Positions 49,033 through 59,622 of a stretch of DNA of 64,000 bases are shown here, piece by piece. This DNA comes from Schaalia cardiffensis (GTDB taxonomy: Bacteria; Actinomycetota; Actinomycetes; Actinomycetales; Actinomycetaceae): contig NZ_JAEKIA010000010.1 in NCBI RefSeq assembly GCF_016405145.1, positions 21,402 to 85,401 on the forward strand. Direction: 5' to 3'. The notes beneath the pieces were generated by a model. That model was not told the DNA's origin and searched no databases. It worked only from the letters and a program-made list of their open reading frames with translations. The translations under genes were made by a program, and so were the position numbers. Each line of letters starts with the position of its first letter. Within the stretch, counting starts at the first letter, position 1.

Positions 49033-49578
49033 ATGGCCCCGCGTCTCAAGGAAAAGTATCTCTCCGAAATCCGTGATGCTCTTCGTGCAGAGTTCAAGCA
49101 CGAGAACATCATGCAGGTCAGTGGCCTCACCAAGATCGTCGTCAACATGGGCGTCGGCGAGGCCGCTCGCGATTCGAAAGCCCTCGAGGGCGCGATCCGC
49201 GACCTCACCGTGATCACCGGCCAGAAGCCCGTGACCACCAAGGCGAAGAAGTCCATCGCGCAGTTCAAGCTCCGCGAGGGCCAGCCCATCGGTGCGCACG
49301 TCACGCTTCGCGGCGACCGCATGTGGGAGTTCCTCGATCGTCTCCTCTCGACTGCTCTGCCCCGAATCCGTGACTTCCGCGGCCTCTCGGCCAAGCAGTT
49401 CGACGGCCACGGCAACTACACCTTCGGCCTCACGGAACAGTCCATGTTCCACGAGATCGATCAGGACTCCATCGACCGCGTTCGCGGCATGGACATCACG
49501 GTCGTGACCTCGGCCACCACGGACGAAGAGGGCCGCGCCCTTCTGCGTCACCTCGGCTTCCCCTTCAAGGAGGACTGA
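49033..49578 (+). CDS. rplE: 50S ribosomal protein L5
   Basis: 181 residues; [59 protein letters not shown]. Binds 5S rRNA. Starts 2 nt after the rplX stop. Confidence 0.97.
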   Translation: MAPRLKEKYLSEIRDALRAEFKHENIMQVSGLTKIVVNMGVGEAARDSKALEGAIRDLTVITGQKPVTTKAKKSIAQFKLREGQPIGAHVTLRGDRMWEFLDRLLSTALPRIRDFRGLSAKQFDGHGNYTFGLTEQSMFHEIDQDSIDRVRGMDITVVTSATTDEEGRALLRHLGFPFKED

Positions 49579-49582
49579 TCTC

Positions 49583-49768
49583 ATGGCCAAGACGTCCCTG
49601 AAGATCAAGGCCGCCCGCGCCCCGAAGTTCGGCGTTCGCGGCTACACCCGGTGCAACCGCTGCGGCCGTCCCCGCTCCGTGTACCGCAAGTTCGGCCTGT
49701 GCCGCGTGTGCCTGCGCGAGCTCGCCCTCCGCGGCGAACTCCCCGGCGTCACGAAGAGCAGCTGGTAA
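49583..49768 (+). CDS. rpsZ: 30S ribosomal protein S14, zinc type
   Basis: 61 residues with four Cys in [24 protein letters not shown], the C+ (zinc-binding) short form. Complete; ends [11 protein letters not shown]. Confidence 0.97.
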   Translation: MAKTSLKIKAARAPKFGVRGYTRCNRCGRPRSVYRKFGLCRVCLRELALRGELPGVTKSSW

Positions 49769-49831
49769 GAATCTGACGTCGCAGGTCCCGGGACTCCGGA
49801 GAAACCGCGACGAGGAAGGGGTCAATCCCCA

Positions 49832-50230
49832 ATGACAATGACCGATCCCATCGCAGACATGCTGACGCGTCTGCGCAATGCGAACCGCGCGCACCACGAC
49901 ACGGTCTCCATGCCGTACTCGAAGCTCAAGAACGCGATCGCGAACATGCTGGTCGAGGAGGGCTACCTCGCCTCGACCTCCGTCGAGGATGCCCGCGTGG
50001 GCAAGACCCTCACCCTGACCCTCAAGTACGGTTCGCACCGCGAATCGGCAATCAAAGGTCTGCAGCGCGTTTCTAAGCCCGGTCTGCGCGTGTATGCCAA
50101 GTCCACCAACCTGCCCAAGGTCCGCGGCGGCCTCGGCGTGGCGATCCTGTCCACGTCCTCTGGCCTGCTGACCGACCGCCAGGCAGCCGACAAGGGTGTA
50201 GGTGGGGAAGTCCTCGCCTACATCTGGTGA
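49832..50230 (+). CDS. rpsH: 30S ribosomal protein S8
   Basis: 132 residues, [33 protein letters not shown] and the [12 protein letters not shown] motif. In many bacteria S8 is the translational repressor of the spc operon. Confidence 0.97.
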   Translation: MTMTDPIADMLTRLRNANRAHHDTVSMPYSKLKNAIANMLVEEGYLASTSVEDARVGKTLTLTLKYGSHRESAIKGLQRVSKPGLRVYAKSTNLPKVRGGLGVAILSTSSGLLTDRQAADKGVGGEVLAYIW

Positions 50231-50245
50231 ACAGGAGGCTGAACA

Positions 50246-50782
50246 ATGTCGCGTATCGGTAAAACCCCCATCACCGTTCCGGCGGGCGTGGACGTCACCA
50301 TTGACGGTCCTCTCGTCACAGTGAAGGGCAAGAAGGGCGAACTGTCCCACACCATCCCCGCGCCGATCACGGTCGCACTCGAAGAGGGCCAAATCCTCGT
50401 GTCCCGCCCGGATGACGAACGCGCCTCGCGTTCCCTCCACGGCCTGACCCGAACCCTCATTGCGAACATGATCGTCGGCGTGACCGAGGGCTACAAGAAG
50501 TCCCTCGAGATCACGGGCACCGGTTACCGCGTGGTCGCCAAGGGTAAGAACCTCGAGTTCGCCCTCGGCTTCTCGCACCCCGTCATCATTGAGCCCGCTG
50601 AGGGCATCGAGTTCACCGTCGAATCACAGACCAAGTTCACGGTCCACGGCATCGACAAGCAGCTCGTCGGTGAAACGGCGGCTCGCATCCGCAAGCTGAA
50701 GAAGCCGGAGCCCTACAAGGGCAAGGGCATCCACTACGTGGGTGAAACGATCCGTCGCAAGGTCGGAAAGGCTGGTAAGTGA
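50246..50782 (+). CDS. rplF: 50S ribosomal protein L6
   Basis: 178 residues, [21 protein letters not shown] and the signature [22 protein letters not shown]. One-base overlap with rplR. Confidence 0.97.
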   Translation: MSRIGKTPITVPAGVDVTIDGPLVTVKGKKGELSHTIPAPITVALEEGQILVSRPDDERASRSLHGLTRTLIANMIVGVTEGYKKSLEITGTGYRVVAKGKNLEFALGFSHPVIIEPAEGIEFTVESQTKFTVHGIDKQLVGETAARIRKLKKPEPYKGKGIHYVGETIRRKVGKAGK

Positions 50783-51153
50783 TGGCGTACACAGTCAAGG
50801 GCAAGGGCAAGTTCGTCGCTCGCAAGCGTCGTCACCTTCGCCTGCGCAAGAAGGTCAACGGCACGCCTGCGCGTCCCCGCCTGGTCGTGACCCGTTCGAA
50901 CCGTCACATCGTTGCCCAGGTGATCGACGACACCATCGGTCACACTCTGGTCTCCGCTTCGGACATCGAAGCCGCCCTCGTCAAGGAGGAAGGCACGAAG
51001 ACCGAAAAGGCCCGCAAGGTCGGCGCCCTGGTCGCGGAGCGTGCGAAGGCCGCCGGCATCACCGCCGTCGTCTTCGACCGTGGTGGCAACAAGTACTTCG
51101 GCCGCATCGCGGCCGTCGCCGAAGCCGCCCGTGAGGGCGGCCTCGAGCTGTGA
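50782..51153 (+). CDS. rplR: 50S ribosomal protein L18
   Basis: 123 residues from ATG 50782 in TGATG with the rplF stop. [34 protein letters not shown] and [29 protein letters not shown] are typical. Binds 5S rRNA. Confidence 0.96.
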   Translation: MAYTVKGKGKFVARKRRHLRLRKKVNGTPARPRLVVTRSNRHIVAQVIDDTIGHTLVSASDIEAALVKEEGTKTEKARKVGALVAERAKAAGITAVVFDRGGNKYFGRIAAVAEAAREGGLEL

Positions 51154-51181
51154 CCGGATCGAAGGAAAGAGAGATCAACTG

Positions 51182-51877
51182 ATGGCTGCACCGCAGCGAA
51201 GCAGGAACGGTCAGGAAGGCTCTGAGCGTTCGGGCGACGGCGAGCGTCGCGACCGCCGCAACGGACGCGGCAACGACCGCGACAACCGTCGTGGCAATGA
51301 CAAGAACGAATACATCGAGCGCGTTGTCACCATCAACCGCGTGTCCAAGGTCGTGAAGGGCGGACGCCGTTTCTCCTTCACCGCCCTGGTCGTCGTGGGC
51401 GATGGTGAAGGCACGGTCGGCGTCGGCTACGGAAAGGCCAAGGAAGTTCCCCAGGCCATTTCCAAGGGCGTCGAGGAAGCGAAGAAGAACTTCATTCGCG
51501 TCCCGATGGTCCGCCGCACCATCACCCACCTGGTCGAAGGTCGCGCCGCCGCAGGCGTCGTCCTCCTTCGTCCGGCCGCCCCGGGAACCGGCGTTATCGC
51601 CGGCGGTCCGGTGCGCGCGGTCCTCGAGGCCGCGGGCGTGCACGACGTGCTCACCAAGTCCCTCGGATCTGCGAACGCGATCAACATCGTCCACGCGACG
51701 GTCGACGCGCTCAAGCAGCTCGAGCAGCCCGAGGCCGTTGCGGCCCGTCGCGGCCTCTCGCTCGAACGCGTCGCCCCGGCGTCAATGCTCCGCGCCCGCG
51801 CGGAGGGCGAAGCTGAGAAGCGCGCCGCCGCCGAGCAGGCCGAGGCTGAGAAGGCCTCCGCGGGGGTGAGTGAGTGA
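51182..51877 (+). CDS. rpsE: 30S ribosomal protein S5
   Basis: 231 residues from ATG 51182. An unusual Arg/Asp/Asn/Gly-rich N-terminal extension of about 40 residues precedes [32 protein letters not shown]; the C-terminus has an Ala/Glu-rich extension. The core, including [13 protein letters not shown], is intact. Overlaps rpmD by one base. Confidence 0.96.
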   Translation: MAAPQRSRNGQEGSERSGDGERRDRRNGRGNDRDNRRGNDKNEYIERVVTINRVSKVVKGGRRFSFTALVVVGDGEGTVGVGYGKAKEVPQAISKGVEEAKKNFIRVPMVRRTITHLVEGRAAAGVVLLRPAAPGTGVIAGGPVRAVLEAAGVHDVLTKSLGSANAINIVHATVDALKQLEQPEAVAARRGLSLERVAPASMLRARAEGEAEKRAAAEQAEAEKASAGVSE

Positions 51878-52059
51878 TGGCGAAAATCAAGATCACGCAG
51901 ACCAAGTCGACGATCGGCGCCAAGCAGAACATGAAGGACACCCTGCGCACCCTCGGGCTGCGCAAGATCGGCCAGAGCGTCGTCCGTGAGTCCACCGACA
52001 CCGTCCTCGGTGCGGTGCGCACGGTGCGTCACCTGGTCACCGTTGAGGAGGTCGACTGA
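51877..52059 (+). CDS. rpmD: 50S ribosomal protein L30
   Basis: 60 residues from ATG 51877: [35 protein letters not shown]. Standard size; 2-nt gap to rplO. Confidence 0.96.
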   Translation: MAKIKITQTKSTIGAKQNMKDTLRTLGLRKIGQSVVRESTDTVLGAVRTVRHLVTVEEVD

Positions 52060-52061
52060 CC

Positions 52062-52538
52062 ATGGCGGACTCGAAGACCGCACAAGGCGAGAAGGTACAG
52101 ATCGTGAAGCTGCACCACCTCCGCCCGGCCCCCGGCGCCAAGACCGCTAAGACCCGTGTCGGTCGAGGCGAGGGCTCCAAGGGTAAGACCGCTGGACGTG
52201 GTACCAAGGGCACGAAGGCCCGCTACCAGGTTTCGGCCGGTTTCGAAGGCGGCCAGATGCCGATTCACATGCGCCTGCCCAAGCTGCGCGGGTTCAAGAA
52301 CCCGTTCCGAGTGGAATACCAGGTCGTCAATGTGGCCAAGCTCGCGGAGCTCTTCCCCGAGGGCGGCAAGGTGACGGTCGAGGACCTCATCGCCAAGCAC
52401 GCGGTGCGCGACAACGCGCCGGTCAAGGTGCTCGGCTCCGGTGAGCTCACCGTCAAGCTCGAGGTCGAGGTCGACGCCTGGTCGGCCTCAGCCGCCGAGA
52501 AGATTCAGGCGGCCGGCGGAACAATTTCCGCTCGCTGA
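52062..52538 (+). CDS. rplO: 50S ribosomal protein L15
   Basis: 158 residues; [40 protein letters not shown] and [20 protein letters not shown] short extra N-terminus is present. A hairpin-prone GGGGGTGGTTCGGACATCGATCCGGACCACCCCC stretch follows at 52550-52583. Confidence 0.96.
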   Translation: MADSKTAQGEKVQIVKLHHLRPAPGAKTAKTRVGRGEGSKGKTAGRGTKGTKARYQVSAGFEGGQMPIHMRLPKLRGFKNPFRVEYQVVNVAKLAELFPEGGKVTVEDLIAKHAVRDNAPVKVLGSGELTVKLEVEVDAWSASAAEKIQAAGGTISAR

Positions 52539-52549
52539 CAATGGATCGG

Positions 52550-52583
52550 GGGTGGTTCGGACATCGATCCGGACCACCCCCTT
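52550..52583 (+). terminator. Hairpin between rplO and secY
   Basis: GGGGGTGGTTCGGA (52549 onward) pairs with TCCGGACCACCCCC (one mismatch/wobble in the stem), followed by TTTCGTC. It may terminate or attenuate transcription into secY, which has its own 190-bp leader. Confidence 0.65.
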
Positions 52584-52725
52584 TCGTCATCTCCCCTCTG
52601 TTCCAAGCGGGGACTTTGTCCTCGCACATAAGAAACCATGCATGTGATGACCGAAAATTCCGGTAGTCTGGCACGGTTGCAAAGGCCGAATTGTCGGCCC
52701 ATCAATCACCAGTAGGAGGAAAGCT

Positions 52726-54018
52726 GTGCTCAGTGCATTCGCACAGGCGTTCCGCACTCCCGATCTTCGCCGCAAGCTGCTGTTCACGCTGTTCATTATG
52801 GCGATGTTCCGCCTCGGCTCGTACATCCCGACACCCGGCGTTGACTCCAAGGCGATTCAAAGCTGCCTCTCGCAGGAGTCGGAAGCGAATCTGCTCGACC
52901 TCGTGAACCTGTTCTCCGGTGGGGCGCTCCTGCAGCTTTCAGTCTTCGCTCTGGGCATCATGCCCTACATCACAGCGTCGATCATCGTTCAGCTCCTGCG
53001 AGTGGTGATCCCCCGATTCGACGACCTTCACCACGAAGGACAGACCGGTCAGGCCAAGCTCACCCAATACACTCGCTACCTGACAATCTTCCTCGGCATC
53101 CTCCAAGCGACGACGACCCTGACACTTGCGCGCACGGGCCGCATGTTCTCTGGTTGCTCCGAGAAGGTCCTTGCCGAGGACTCTTGGTGGATGTTCCTCA
53201 TCATGGTGATCGTCATGATGGCCGGTACAGCCGTCGTCATGTGGCTCGGCGAACTCATCACCGAACGCGGCATTGGCAACGGCATGTCGCTCCTGATCTT
53301 CACCTCGATCATCGCGCGCCTGCCCTCGCAGATGCTCGCGATCGGACAATCCGGCAAGTGGGGCTCCGTCCTCGTGATCCTTCTACTCCTGCTGGCCGTG
53401 ACCCTCGCGGTGGTGTACGTCGAGCAGGCTCAGCGTCGCATCCCGGTCCAGTACGCGAAGCGCATGATCGGTCGACGTCAATACGGCGGAACCACCACCT
53501 ACATTCCGCTCAAGATCAACATGTCGGGCGTTATCCCCGTCATCTTCGCCTCTTCGATCCTTGCCCTTCCTGCGATGGTCGCCCAGTTCGGTGAGCCGAC
53601 TGACGCCTGGGTCCAATGGATTTCTACGCACCTGCACCAGGGCGACTGGGTCTACCTCAGCGTCTATTCCCTTTTCATCCTCTTCTTCGCGTTCTTCTAC
53701 ACGTCGATCACTTTCAACCCTGAGGAAGTTGCCGACAATATGAAGCGCTACGGAGGGTTCATTCCTGGCTACCGTGCCGGACGTCCGACTGCGGAGTTCC
53801 TCTCCTACGTCATCAACAGGATCACGACCGCAGGCTCGCTCTACCTCGTGGTGATTGCGCTGCTGCCCTCGCTCCTGATCATCCCCCTGAAGCTGAGCGC
53901 CTCTCAGATGCCTTTCGGTGGAACGACCCTCCTCATTATCGTGGGAGTCGGCCTCCAAACGGTGAAGGAGATCAACACGCAGCTCCAACAGCACCACTAC
54001 GAAGGATTCCTCCGATGA
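52726..54018 (+). CDS. secY: Protein translocase subunit SecY
   Basis: 430 residues, GTG start with AGGAGGAAA upstream. Ten membrane helices; ALGIMPYITASIIVQLLRVVIPRF, GELITERGIGNGMSLLIFTSIIARLP and TYIPLKINMSGVIPVIFASSIL are family landmarks. It forms the Sec channel that will export the pilus proteins above. The stop overlaps adk (ATGA). Confidence 0.98.
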   Translation: MLSAFAQAFRTPDLRRKLLFTLFIMAMFRLGSYIPTPGVDSKAIQSCLSQESEANLLDLVNLFSGGALLQLSVFALGIMPYITASIIVQLLRVVIPRFDDLHHEGQTGQAKLTQYTRYLTIFLGILQATTTLTLARTGRMFSGCSEKVLAEDSWWMFLIMVIVMMAGTAVVMWLGELITERGIGNGMSLLIFTSIIARLPSQMLAIGQSGKWGSVLVILLLLLAVTLAVVYVEQAQRRIPVQYAKRMIGRRQYGGTTTYIPLKINMSGVIPVIFASSILALPAMVAQFGEPTDAWVQWISTHLHQGDWVYLSVYSLFILFFAFFYTSITFNPEEVADNMKRYGGFIPGYRAGRPTAEFLSYVINRITTAGSLYLVVIALLPSLLIIPLKLSASQMPFGGTTLLIIVGVGLQTVKEINTQLQQHHYEGFLR

Positions 54019-54593
54019 GCGCAGTCATTCTTCTTGGCCCCCCCGGAGCTGGTAAAGGAACTCAGGCCGTTCGCATTGGCGAGCGCCTGTCAATCCCCGT
54101 GATCTCGACCGGCGAGATTTTCCGTTCCAATATGGCTGAGGGGACGCAGATCGGCAAACAAGCCAAGTCGTACATGGATCGGGGAGAGTTCGTCCCTGAT
54201 TCGGTGACGAACGCGATGGTGAAGGCACGCCTCTCGGCTCCTGACGCGACCCAGGGCTTCCTCCTTGACGGCTACCCGCGCAATGTTGAACAGGCTCGGG
54301 TCCTCGCTGACTTCTGTGAGGAACTCGGCACGCACATCGGGGTGGTTCTGGAAATTCAAGTTGACGAGGACGAGGTCGTCGCCCGCATGCTCAAGCGCGC
54401 TGAAGAGCAGCACCGGGCTGACGACACCGAACCGGTGATGCGTCACCGACTCGAGGTCTACCGTGAACAGACCGAGCCCGTCGCTTCCTTCTACGCTGAT
54501 CTCGATCTGCTTGAGACGGTGGATGGTTCTGGTTCCATCGATGAGGTGAGCGAAAGGATCTTCACGGTCCTTGACTCGCGCCTGGGCCGCTGA
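54015..54593 (+). CDS. adk: Adenylate kinase
   Basis: 192 residues, the short form without a zinc LID. P-loop GPPGAGKGTQA, STGEIFRSN, DGYPRNVEQA and RHRLEVYREQTEP. Converts AMP plus ATP to two ADP. Classical secY-adk-map order. Confidence 0.97.
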   Translation: MSAVILLGPPGAGKGTQAVRIGERLSIPVISTGEIFRSNMAEGTQIGKQAKSYMDRGEFVPDSVTNAMVKARLSAPDATQGFLLDGYPRNVEQARVLADFCEELGTHIGVVLEIQVDEDEVVARMLKRAEEQHRADDTEPVMRHRLEVYREQTEPVASFYADLDLLETVDGSGSIDEVSERIFTVLDSRLGR

Positions 54594-54594
54594 C

Positions 54595-55503
54595 ATGGGG
54601 CGCATCGAGCTTAAGAGCCTCGAACAGGTCAAGTGGATGCGTGAGGCCGGACTTGTCGTCGCCGATATTCACCGCAGCCTTCGTGAGGCGGCGCGTCCCG
54701 GGATCACGACTCGCGAGCTCGATGCGGTCTCTGCGCAGGCCATCAGGCGAGCAGGCGCGACATCGAACTTCTTGAACTACGCGGGATACCCGGCGACCGT
54801 GTGCATTTCCATCAACGACGTCGTTGTCCACGGTATCCCTGGGGAGCGCATACTCGAAGAAGGCGATCTCGTGAGCTTCGACTGTGGCGCGTGGGTGTCG
54901 CGCAACGGGCGCGAGTGGCACGGGGATGCCGCCTTTTCCATGATTGTCGGCGATGAGTGGATTCCCGATGAGCAGTTCGCGCAGGGCAAGCGTGCTATGG
55001 GGGCTGCGCCTGGTGGTCTGAGCGATGAACTTATTCGGCGTCGCAGAGAACTCGATGCTGTTACCCGCGAATCCCTTTGGGCCGCACTTGCAAACCTTGA
55101 GGGCGCGAGGCGCGTCTCAGCGGTCGGCGCAGCCGTTGAGGACGTGGTTGCGCTCAACGCTGATGAGCTCGGCTGGGAGGCCGGCATTATTGAGGAGTAC
55201 ACGGGGCACGGCATTGGCACTGCGATGCATCAAGAGCCGGAGATCCTTAACTACAACGCACGTGGAATCTCAGCGAAACTCAAGCCCGGTATGGTGCTCG
55301 CTGTCGAGCCGATGCTCACTGCGGGTGGAATTGAGACGTTCACCGAGGATGATGAGTGGACTGTTCGTACCTGTGATGGTTCTGATGCCGCTCATTGGGA
55401 ACACACCGTCGCGATCCTCCCGGAGGGGATTTCGGTGCTCACTGCCCCTGACTTCGGCAAAGCGGGCCTCGCACCTTTTGGAGTTGTGCCAGTAGAACTG
55501 TGA
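54595..55503 (+). CDS. map: Type I methionine aminopeptidase
   Basis: 302 residues from ATG 54595, 1 nt after the adk stop. Metal ligands: Asp in VSFDCGAWVSR and GDAAFSMIV, His in YTGHGIGTAMHQEP, Glu in VEPML and WEHTVAI. Removes N-terminal Met. It is longer than usual, apparently through an insertion around residues 120-150 (IPDEQFAQGKRAMGAAPGGL). Confidence 0.95.
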   Translation: MGRIELKSLEQVKWMREAGLVVADIHRSLREAARPGITTRELDAVSAQAIRRAGATSNFLNYAGYPATVCISINDVVVHGIPGERILEEGDLVSFDCGAWVSRNGREWHGDAAFSMIVGDEWIPDEQFAQGKRAMGAAPGGLSDELIRRRRELDAVTRESLWAALANLEGARRVSAVGAAVEDVVALNADELGWEAGIIEEYTGHGIGTAMHQEPEILNYNARGISAKLKPGMVLAVEPMLTAGGIETFTEDDEWTVRTCDGSDAAHWEHTVAILPEGISVLTAPDFGKAGLAPFGVVPVEL

Positions 55504-56307
55504 GTTCACGGCCAAGCTTGGGTGTTGAGAGCGGAGGCGGCGGCCGGTGAGACAGATGAGGCGGCCTTCGGACTTCGCGAGTTTCAGGGGGGACACCCGA
55601 GGATGCGGGGATCGTCAGCGGCGGTTTCAATAGTGGCGGTGGTTACGGTACAGGCGCGGGTGAGGGTATAGCCGAGGGCGAGAGGTGCACCCACGTGCGG
55701 GGTATAGCTGAGGGCGAGGGTATATCCGAGGGAGTCGGTAGCTTCACCGCCTATTAAGGCACTTTCGGCTCTTTCTCGTTCGGGCTCTCTTTTCTTCTGT
55801 CCTCACGCTCTTTTGGTACCCGCTCTTTCGCGTTCTGGCATTTTGGGTCCGGCTGTCTCGCCTTCGGGATCTTCTGCTCGCCCTTTTTCGTGTTCGAGCT
55901 CTTGTGGGTCCCCGCTCTGTCGCCTTTCGCGTTCTTTTTCTCCCGCTCTTTCACGTTCGCGGGTTCTCAGGGCCTCTTCTGTTCGTGCATCCTCGGCTCC
56001 CGCGGGCTCTGGTCTCGCCGTGCTTGTCCTTAGAGGTGAATCGGCCTCGTTAATGGACCGAGGGGCGGTGCCCGTCAGCGAGGTAGGTGTCGAGCGCCGA
56101 GTGAGGCAGGCGTCGAGCGCCGAGTGAAAAGCCGTCCATTCCCGAGTGAGGCAGTCGACAGTGCCTCCAACTACCAGAATCAAGCGCTTTTGTCGTATTG
56201 TAGATCCTCGGGCGTGTCGCATGTTGGCCCTTGCCGTACATGCTGCACATGTCCCGCGGCCCTAGGGCTGTGATTCATCCGATGAACGTAGAGGACAGAC
56301 GGAGGAT
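55504..56307. other. Repeat-rich, gene-free break between map and infA
   Basis: GGGTATAGCYGAGGGCGA elements at 55664, 55700 and 55718 (spacing 36 and 18 bp). A pyrimidine-rich tract (about 55760-55990) of imperfect CGCTCTTTCGCGTTC pieces follows. Near 56090-56150, GTCGAGCGCCGAGTGA occurs twice. The complementary frame (Glu/Arg-rich) is not accepted as a gene. TATTGT at 56196-56201 could be the infA -10. Confidence 0.6.
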
Positions 56308-56529
56308 ATGGCGAAGAAAGACGGCGTCATCGAAATGGAAGGCACAGTCGTTGAGGCTCTGCCTAATGCGATGTTCCGCGTGGAGCTGGCAAACGGTCAC
56401 GTTGTGCTCGGCCACATCGCGGGGAAGATGCGACAGCACTACATCCGAATCCTTCCTGAGGATCGGGTCGTCGTCGAGCTGAGCCCCTACGACCTCTCAC
56501 GAGGCCGTATCGTCTACCGATACAAGTAA
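56308..56529 (+). CDS. infA: Translation initiation factor IF-1
   Basis: 73 residues; [48 protein letters not shown], an S1/OB fold. GGAGGAT precedes the start. Opens the infA-rpmJ-rpsM-rpsK-rpoA-rplQ group. Confidence 0.97.
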   Translation: MAKKDGVIEMEGTVVEALPNAMFRVELANGHVVLGHIAGKMRQHYIRILPEDRVVVELSPYDLSRGRIVYRYK

Positions 56530-56569
56530 GAACCGACACTGACCGCCCTCGGGCGGTGGAGGAACCACC

Positions 56570-56683
56570 ATGAAGGTCAAGCCGAGTGTCAAGAAGATCT
56601 GTGACAAGTGCAAGGTGATTCGTCGCCACGGCAACGTCATGGTCATCTGCGACAACCCCAGGCACAAGCAGCGCCAGGGCTGA
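56570..56683 (+). CDS. rpmJ: 50S ribosomal protein L36
   Basis: 37 residues, [20 protein letters not shown] then [14 protein letters not shown]: the zinc-binding C-C-C-H form (CDKC, CDNPRH). GGTGGAGGA lies upstream. Complete. Confidence 0.96.
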   Translation: MKVKPSVKKICDKCKVIRRHGNVMVICDNPRHKQRQG

Positions 56684-56830
56684 GCCCAGCGCATCGCTGA
56701 CCCCGGGCGAATTGCCCGACAGCATCGTTTCATCCGCCGAAAGGCGACCCCCGGTTCGGAGGCCGGGGCCGAATGGCTCATTCGGAAGGAGCGATGACGA
56801 CCTCCGAGGAACAACTGGAGCACCAACAAC

Positions 56831-57205
56831 ATGGCACGTATTGCCGGTGTCGACCTCCCCCGCGAAAAGCGACTGGAGATCGCGCTTACCTACATCTACG
56901 GCGTGGGCCGCACCCGCGCCGCCGAGACCCTCGCAGCCACGGGCATCAGCCCCGACCTGCGCGTGAAGGACGCCACCGAAGAGGATCTCGTCAAGCTTCG
57001 CGAATACATCGACAACAACTTCAAGGTCGAGGGCGACCTGCGCCGCGAGGTTCAGGCCGATATTCGCCGCAAGATTGAAATCGGTTCCTACCAAGGACTT
57101 CGTCACCGTCGTGGCCTGCCGGTCCACGGACAGCGCACCAAGACCAATGCTCGCACCCGTAAGGGCCCGAAGCGCACCGTCGCAGGCAAGAAGAAGGCCA
57201 AGTAA
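56831..57205 (+). CDS. rpsM: 30S ribosomal protein S13
   Basis: 124 residues, [28 protein letters not shown] and the C-terminal [23 protein letters not shown]. Standard. Confidence 0.97.
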   Translation: MARIAGVDLPREKRLEIALTYIYGVGRTRAAETLAATGISPDLRVKDATEEDLVKLREYIDNNFKVEGDLRREVQADIRRKIEIGSYQGLRHRRGLPVHGQRTKTNARTRKGPKRTVAGKKKAK

Positions 57206-57273
57206 GGCCTGAGGGCTCGTCGCACCTGCGCACGAGACCCCACACACGACTGAAGAAGGAACAGTAAAGCAAC

Positions 57274-57684
57274 ATGGCAGCTGCAAAGACCTCGCGCTCC
57301 GGTGCTTCTCGTAAGCCGCGCCGGAAGATCTCCAAGAACGTCACCCACGGTCACGCGTACATCAAGTCGACGTTCAACAACACCATCGTCTCCCTCACCG
57401 ACACGACCGGTGCCGTCATCGCCTGGGCCTCCTCCGGCCAGGTCGGCTTCAAGGGCTCGCGCAAGTCCACCCCCTTCGCCGCCCAGCTCGCGGCCGAGGC
57501 TGCGGCCCGTCGCGCCCAAGAGCACGGCATGAAGAAGGTCGACGTCTTCGTCAAGGGTCCCGGCTCCGGCCGTGAGACCGCGATCCGCTCCCTGCAGGCC
57601 GCAGGCCTCGAAGTCGGTTCGATCCAGGACGTCACCCCCCAGGCCCACAATGGCGCTCGTCCCCCGAAGCGTCGCCGCGTCTGA
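57274..57684 (+). CDS. rpsK: 30S ribosomal protein S11
   Basis: 136 residues; [53 protein letters not shown] site. Complete with [18 protein letters not shown] end. rpsD does not follow, as usual in Actinobacteria-type clusters with rpsD elsewhere. Confidence 0.96.
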   Translation: MAAAKTSRSGASRKPRRKISKNVTHGHAYIKSTFNNTIVSLTDTTGAVIAWASSGQVGFKGSRKSTPFAAQLAAEAAARRAQEHGMKKVDVFVKGPGSGRETAIRSLQAAGLEVGSIQDVTPQAHNGARPPKRRRV

Positions 57685-57835
57685 TCTGTCGCGCCGGGAC
57701 GGAGCCTCGTCTTCGTTGATGAGGAACCATCCCCACGTCTGAGCGAGCCTCAGGCCGCTCACACTCCCTTGCCCGCTCCTGCGGGAACCACACTCCGGCG
57801 TCATATGGTGGGCGCCGGGAAGAAAGGACCAAGAC

Positions 57836-58834
57836 GTGCTCATTGCAGAGCGACCAATCCTCACTGAGGACAAGGTCAGCGAATTCCGCTCGCGCTTCAC
57901 GCTCGAACCCCTCGAGCCCGGTTTCGGCTACACGCTCGGTAACTCCCTGCGTCGCACCCTCCTCTCGTCGATTCCCGGCGCCGCGGTCACGTCCATCCGT
58001 ATTGATGGCGTCGCCCACGAGTTCCGCACGATCGAGGGCGTGAAGGAGGATGTCGCCGAGATCATCCTCAACATCAAGCAGATCGTCCTCTCCTCCGAGA
58101 ACGACGAGCCGGTCGTGATGTACCTGCGAAAGGCCGGCCCGGGTGCCGTCACCGCGGGCGACATCACCCCGCCGGCAGGGGTTGAGATCCACAATCCGGA
58201 ACTCACCCTCGCGACCCTGAACGAGAAGGGCAAGCTCGAAATCGAGCTGACCGTTGAGCGCGGTCGCGGCTACGTGTCCGCCGCTCAGAACAAGGACCCG
58301 CAGGCTGAGATCTCGCGGATTCCGATCGATTCGATCTACTCGCCCGTCGTCAAGGTGACCTACAAGGTCGAGGCGACTCGTGTCGAGCAGCGCACCGACT
58401 TCGACCGCCTCGTCATCGACGTGGAAACGAAGCCCGCGATCACCCCGCGCGACGCCCTCGCATCCGCAGGCAAGACTCTCGTCGAGCTCTTCGGCCTCAT
58501 GCGCGAGCTCAACGAGGAAGCCGAGGGTATCGAGGTTGGACCGTCGACCACCGACGCGACCCTCGCTGCCGATCTGGCCCTGCCAATCGAGAGCCTCAAC
58601 CTGCAGTCGCGTTCGTACAATGCGCTGCGTCGTCGCGGAATCCTCACCGTCGGTGAGCTCGTCGCCCACTCCGAGGCCGACCTGCTCGACATCCGCAACT
58701 TCGGCACGAAGTCGATTGAGGAGATCAAGGAAGCGCTCGCCGGGCTTGGTATGACCCTGAAGGATTCGGTCATGCCTAACTTCGGTGACTCCGACTCCGG
58801 ATCGATCCAGTTCAGCGACGAACAGTCCATCTGA
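57836..58834 (+). CDS. rpoA: DNA-directed RNA polymerase subunit alpha
   Basis: 332 residues, GTG start after AGAAAGGA. N-terminal assembly domain ([29 protein letters not shown]) and C-terminal domain ([42 protein letters not shown]) that binds UP elements and activators. Complete. Confidence 0.98.
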   Translation: MLIAERPILTEDKVSEFRSRFTLEPLEPGFGYTLGNSLRRTLLSSIPGAAVTSIRIDGVAHEFRTIEGVKEDVAEIILNIKQIVLSSENDEPVVMYLRKAGPGAVTAGDITPPAGVEIHNPELTLATLNEKGKLEIELTVERGRGYVSAAQNKDPQAEISRIPIDSIYSPVVKVTYKVEATRVEQRTDFDRLVIDVETKPAITPRDALASAGKTLVELFGLMRELNEEAEGIEVGPSTTDATLAADLALPIESLNLQSRSYNALRRRGILTVGELVAHSEADLLDIRNFGTKSIEEIKEALAGLGMTLKDSVMPNFGDSDSGSIQFSDEQSI

Positions 58835-58880
58835 CCCACAGCATGCGTCCGATGGACGCGAATAATTCGTAGGAGACGAA

Positions 58881-59372
58881 ATGCCCACTCCCAAGAAGGG
58901 CGCCCGCCTGGGCGGCAGCCCGGCGCACCAGAAGCTGATTCTCGCGAACCTCGCGACCCAGCTCATCGAACACCGCGCTCTGACCACCACTGAGGCGAAG
59001 GCTAAGGTCCTTCAGCCCTACTTCGAGAAGCTCGTGACGAAGGCCAAGCGCGGCGACCTGCACGCCCGCCGGACCGTCGCCAAGAAGATCACCTCGAAGG
59101 AAGCCGTGTACATGCTCTTCGACGAGATCGTTCCCGAGCTCGACCCGGAGCGCAATGGCGGCTACACCCGTCTGATCCGCGTTGGTAACCGCAAGGGTGA
59201 CAACGCTCCTCTCATGCGCATCGAGATCGTCCTCGAGAAGGTCGAGAAGAAGGCTGTCGTGAAGGCTGCCGAGGCGACCGTCGCCAAGGCTGCTGAGAAG
59301 GCTGAAGAGCCCGCCAAGGACGAGATCGCCGAGGTCGAGGCTGTTGAGGCTAAGGCGACTGAAGCCGAGTGA
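58881..59372 (+). CDS. rplQ: 50S ribosomal protein L17
   Basis: 163 residues; [31 protein letters not shown] and [25 protein letters not shown]. The last roughly 45 residues are an Ala/Glu/Lys-rich extension as in other Actinobacteria. Followed by a strong terminator. Confidence 0.97.
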   Translation: MPTPKKGARLGGSPAHQKLILANLATQLIEHRALTTTEAKAKVLQPYFEKLVTKAKRGDLHARRTVAKKITSKEAVYMLFDEIVPELDPERNGGYTRLIRVGNRKGDNAPLMRIEIVLEKVEKKAVVKAAEATVAKAAEKAEEPAKDEIAEVEAVEAKATEAE

Positions 59373-59401
59373 CACTTGAGACGCATGCGCGTCACGAGTG
59401 C

Positions 59402-59436
59402 GGGGGGCCGGTGATCCTTTGGATCACCGGCCCCCC
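59402..59436 (+). terminator. Terminator of the alpha operon
   Basis: 16-bp perfect stem GGGGGGCCGGTGATCC/GGATCACCGGCCCCCC with a TTT loop, 30 bp after rplQ. Confidence 0.9.
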
Positions 59437-59581
59437 GTCTCTACTCTCGACGGGGGACAGTCGGATCGAGAAGTCCGGAATCGCGCAGCTTATTCAGCAG
59501 ATGGTTAAAAGACGGTCGTACTCGAAGGTCGCCGCCTCAAAGGGCGAATCCACAGGAAGAAGGCATCTGAGCGGGCGCAGT

Positions 59582-59600
59582 GTTACGATCTGGCGGTAAC
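59582..59600 (+). promoter_or_regulatory. Possible promoter/operator of the Panacea-GNAT operon
   Basis: GTTAC (59582-59586) and GTAAC (59596-59600) form an inverted repeat that overlaps a -10-like TACGAT (59584-59589), 22-41 bp before the start at 59623. Autoregulation of toxin-antitoxin operons would fit; this is inference. Confidence 0.35.
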
Positions 59601-59622
59601 GAACCGGGAGGAGGTGGAGAAC

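Noticed and set aside
55803..56222. Glu/Arg-rich frame antisense in the map-infA gap
   Set aside because: Low complexity from a pyrimidine-rich DNA tract; no credible start.
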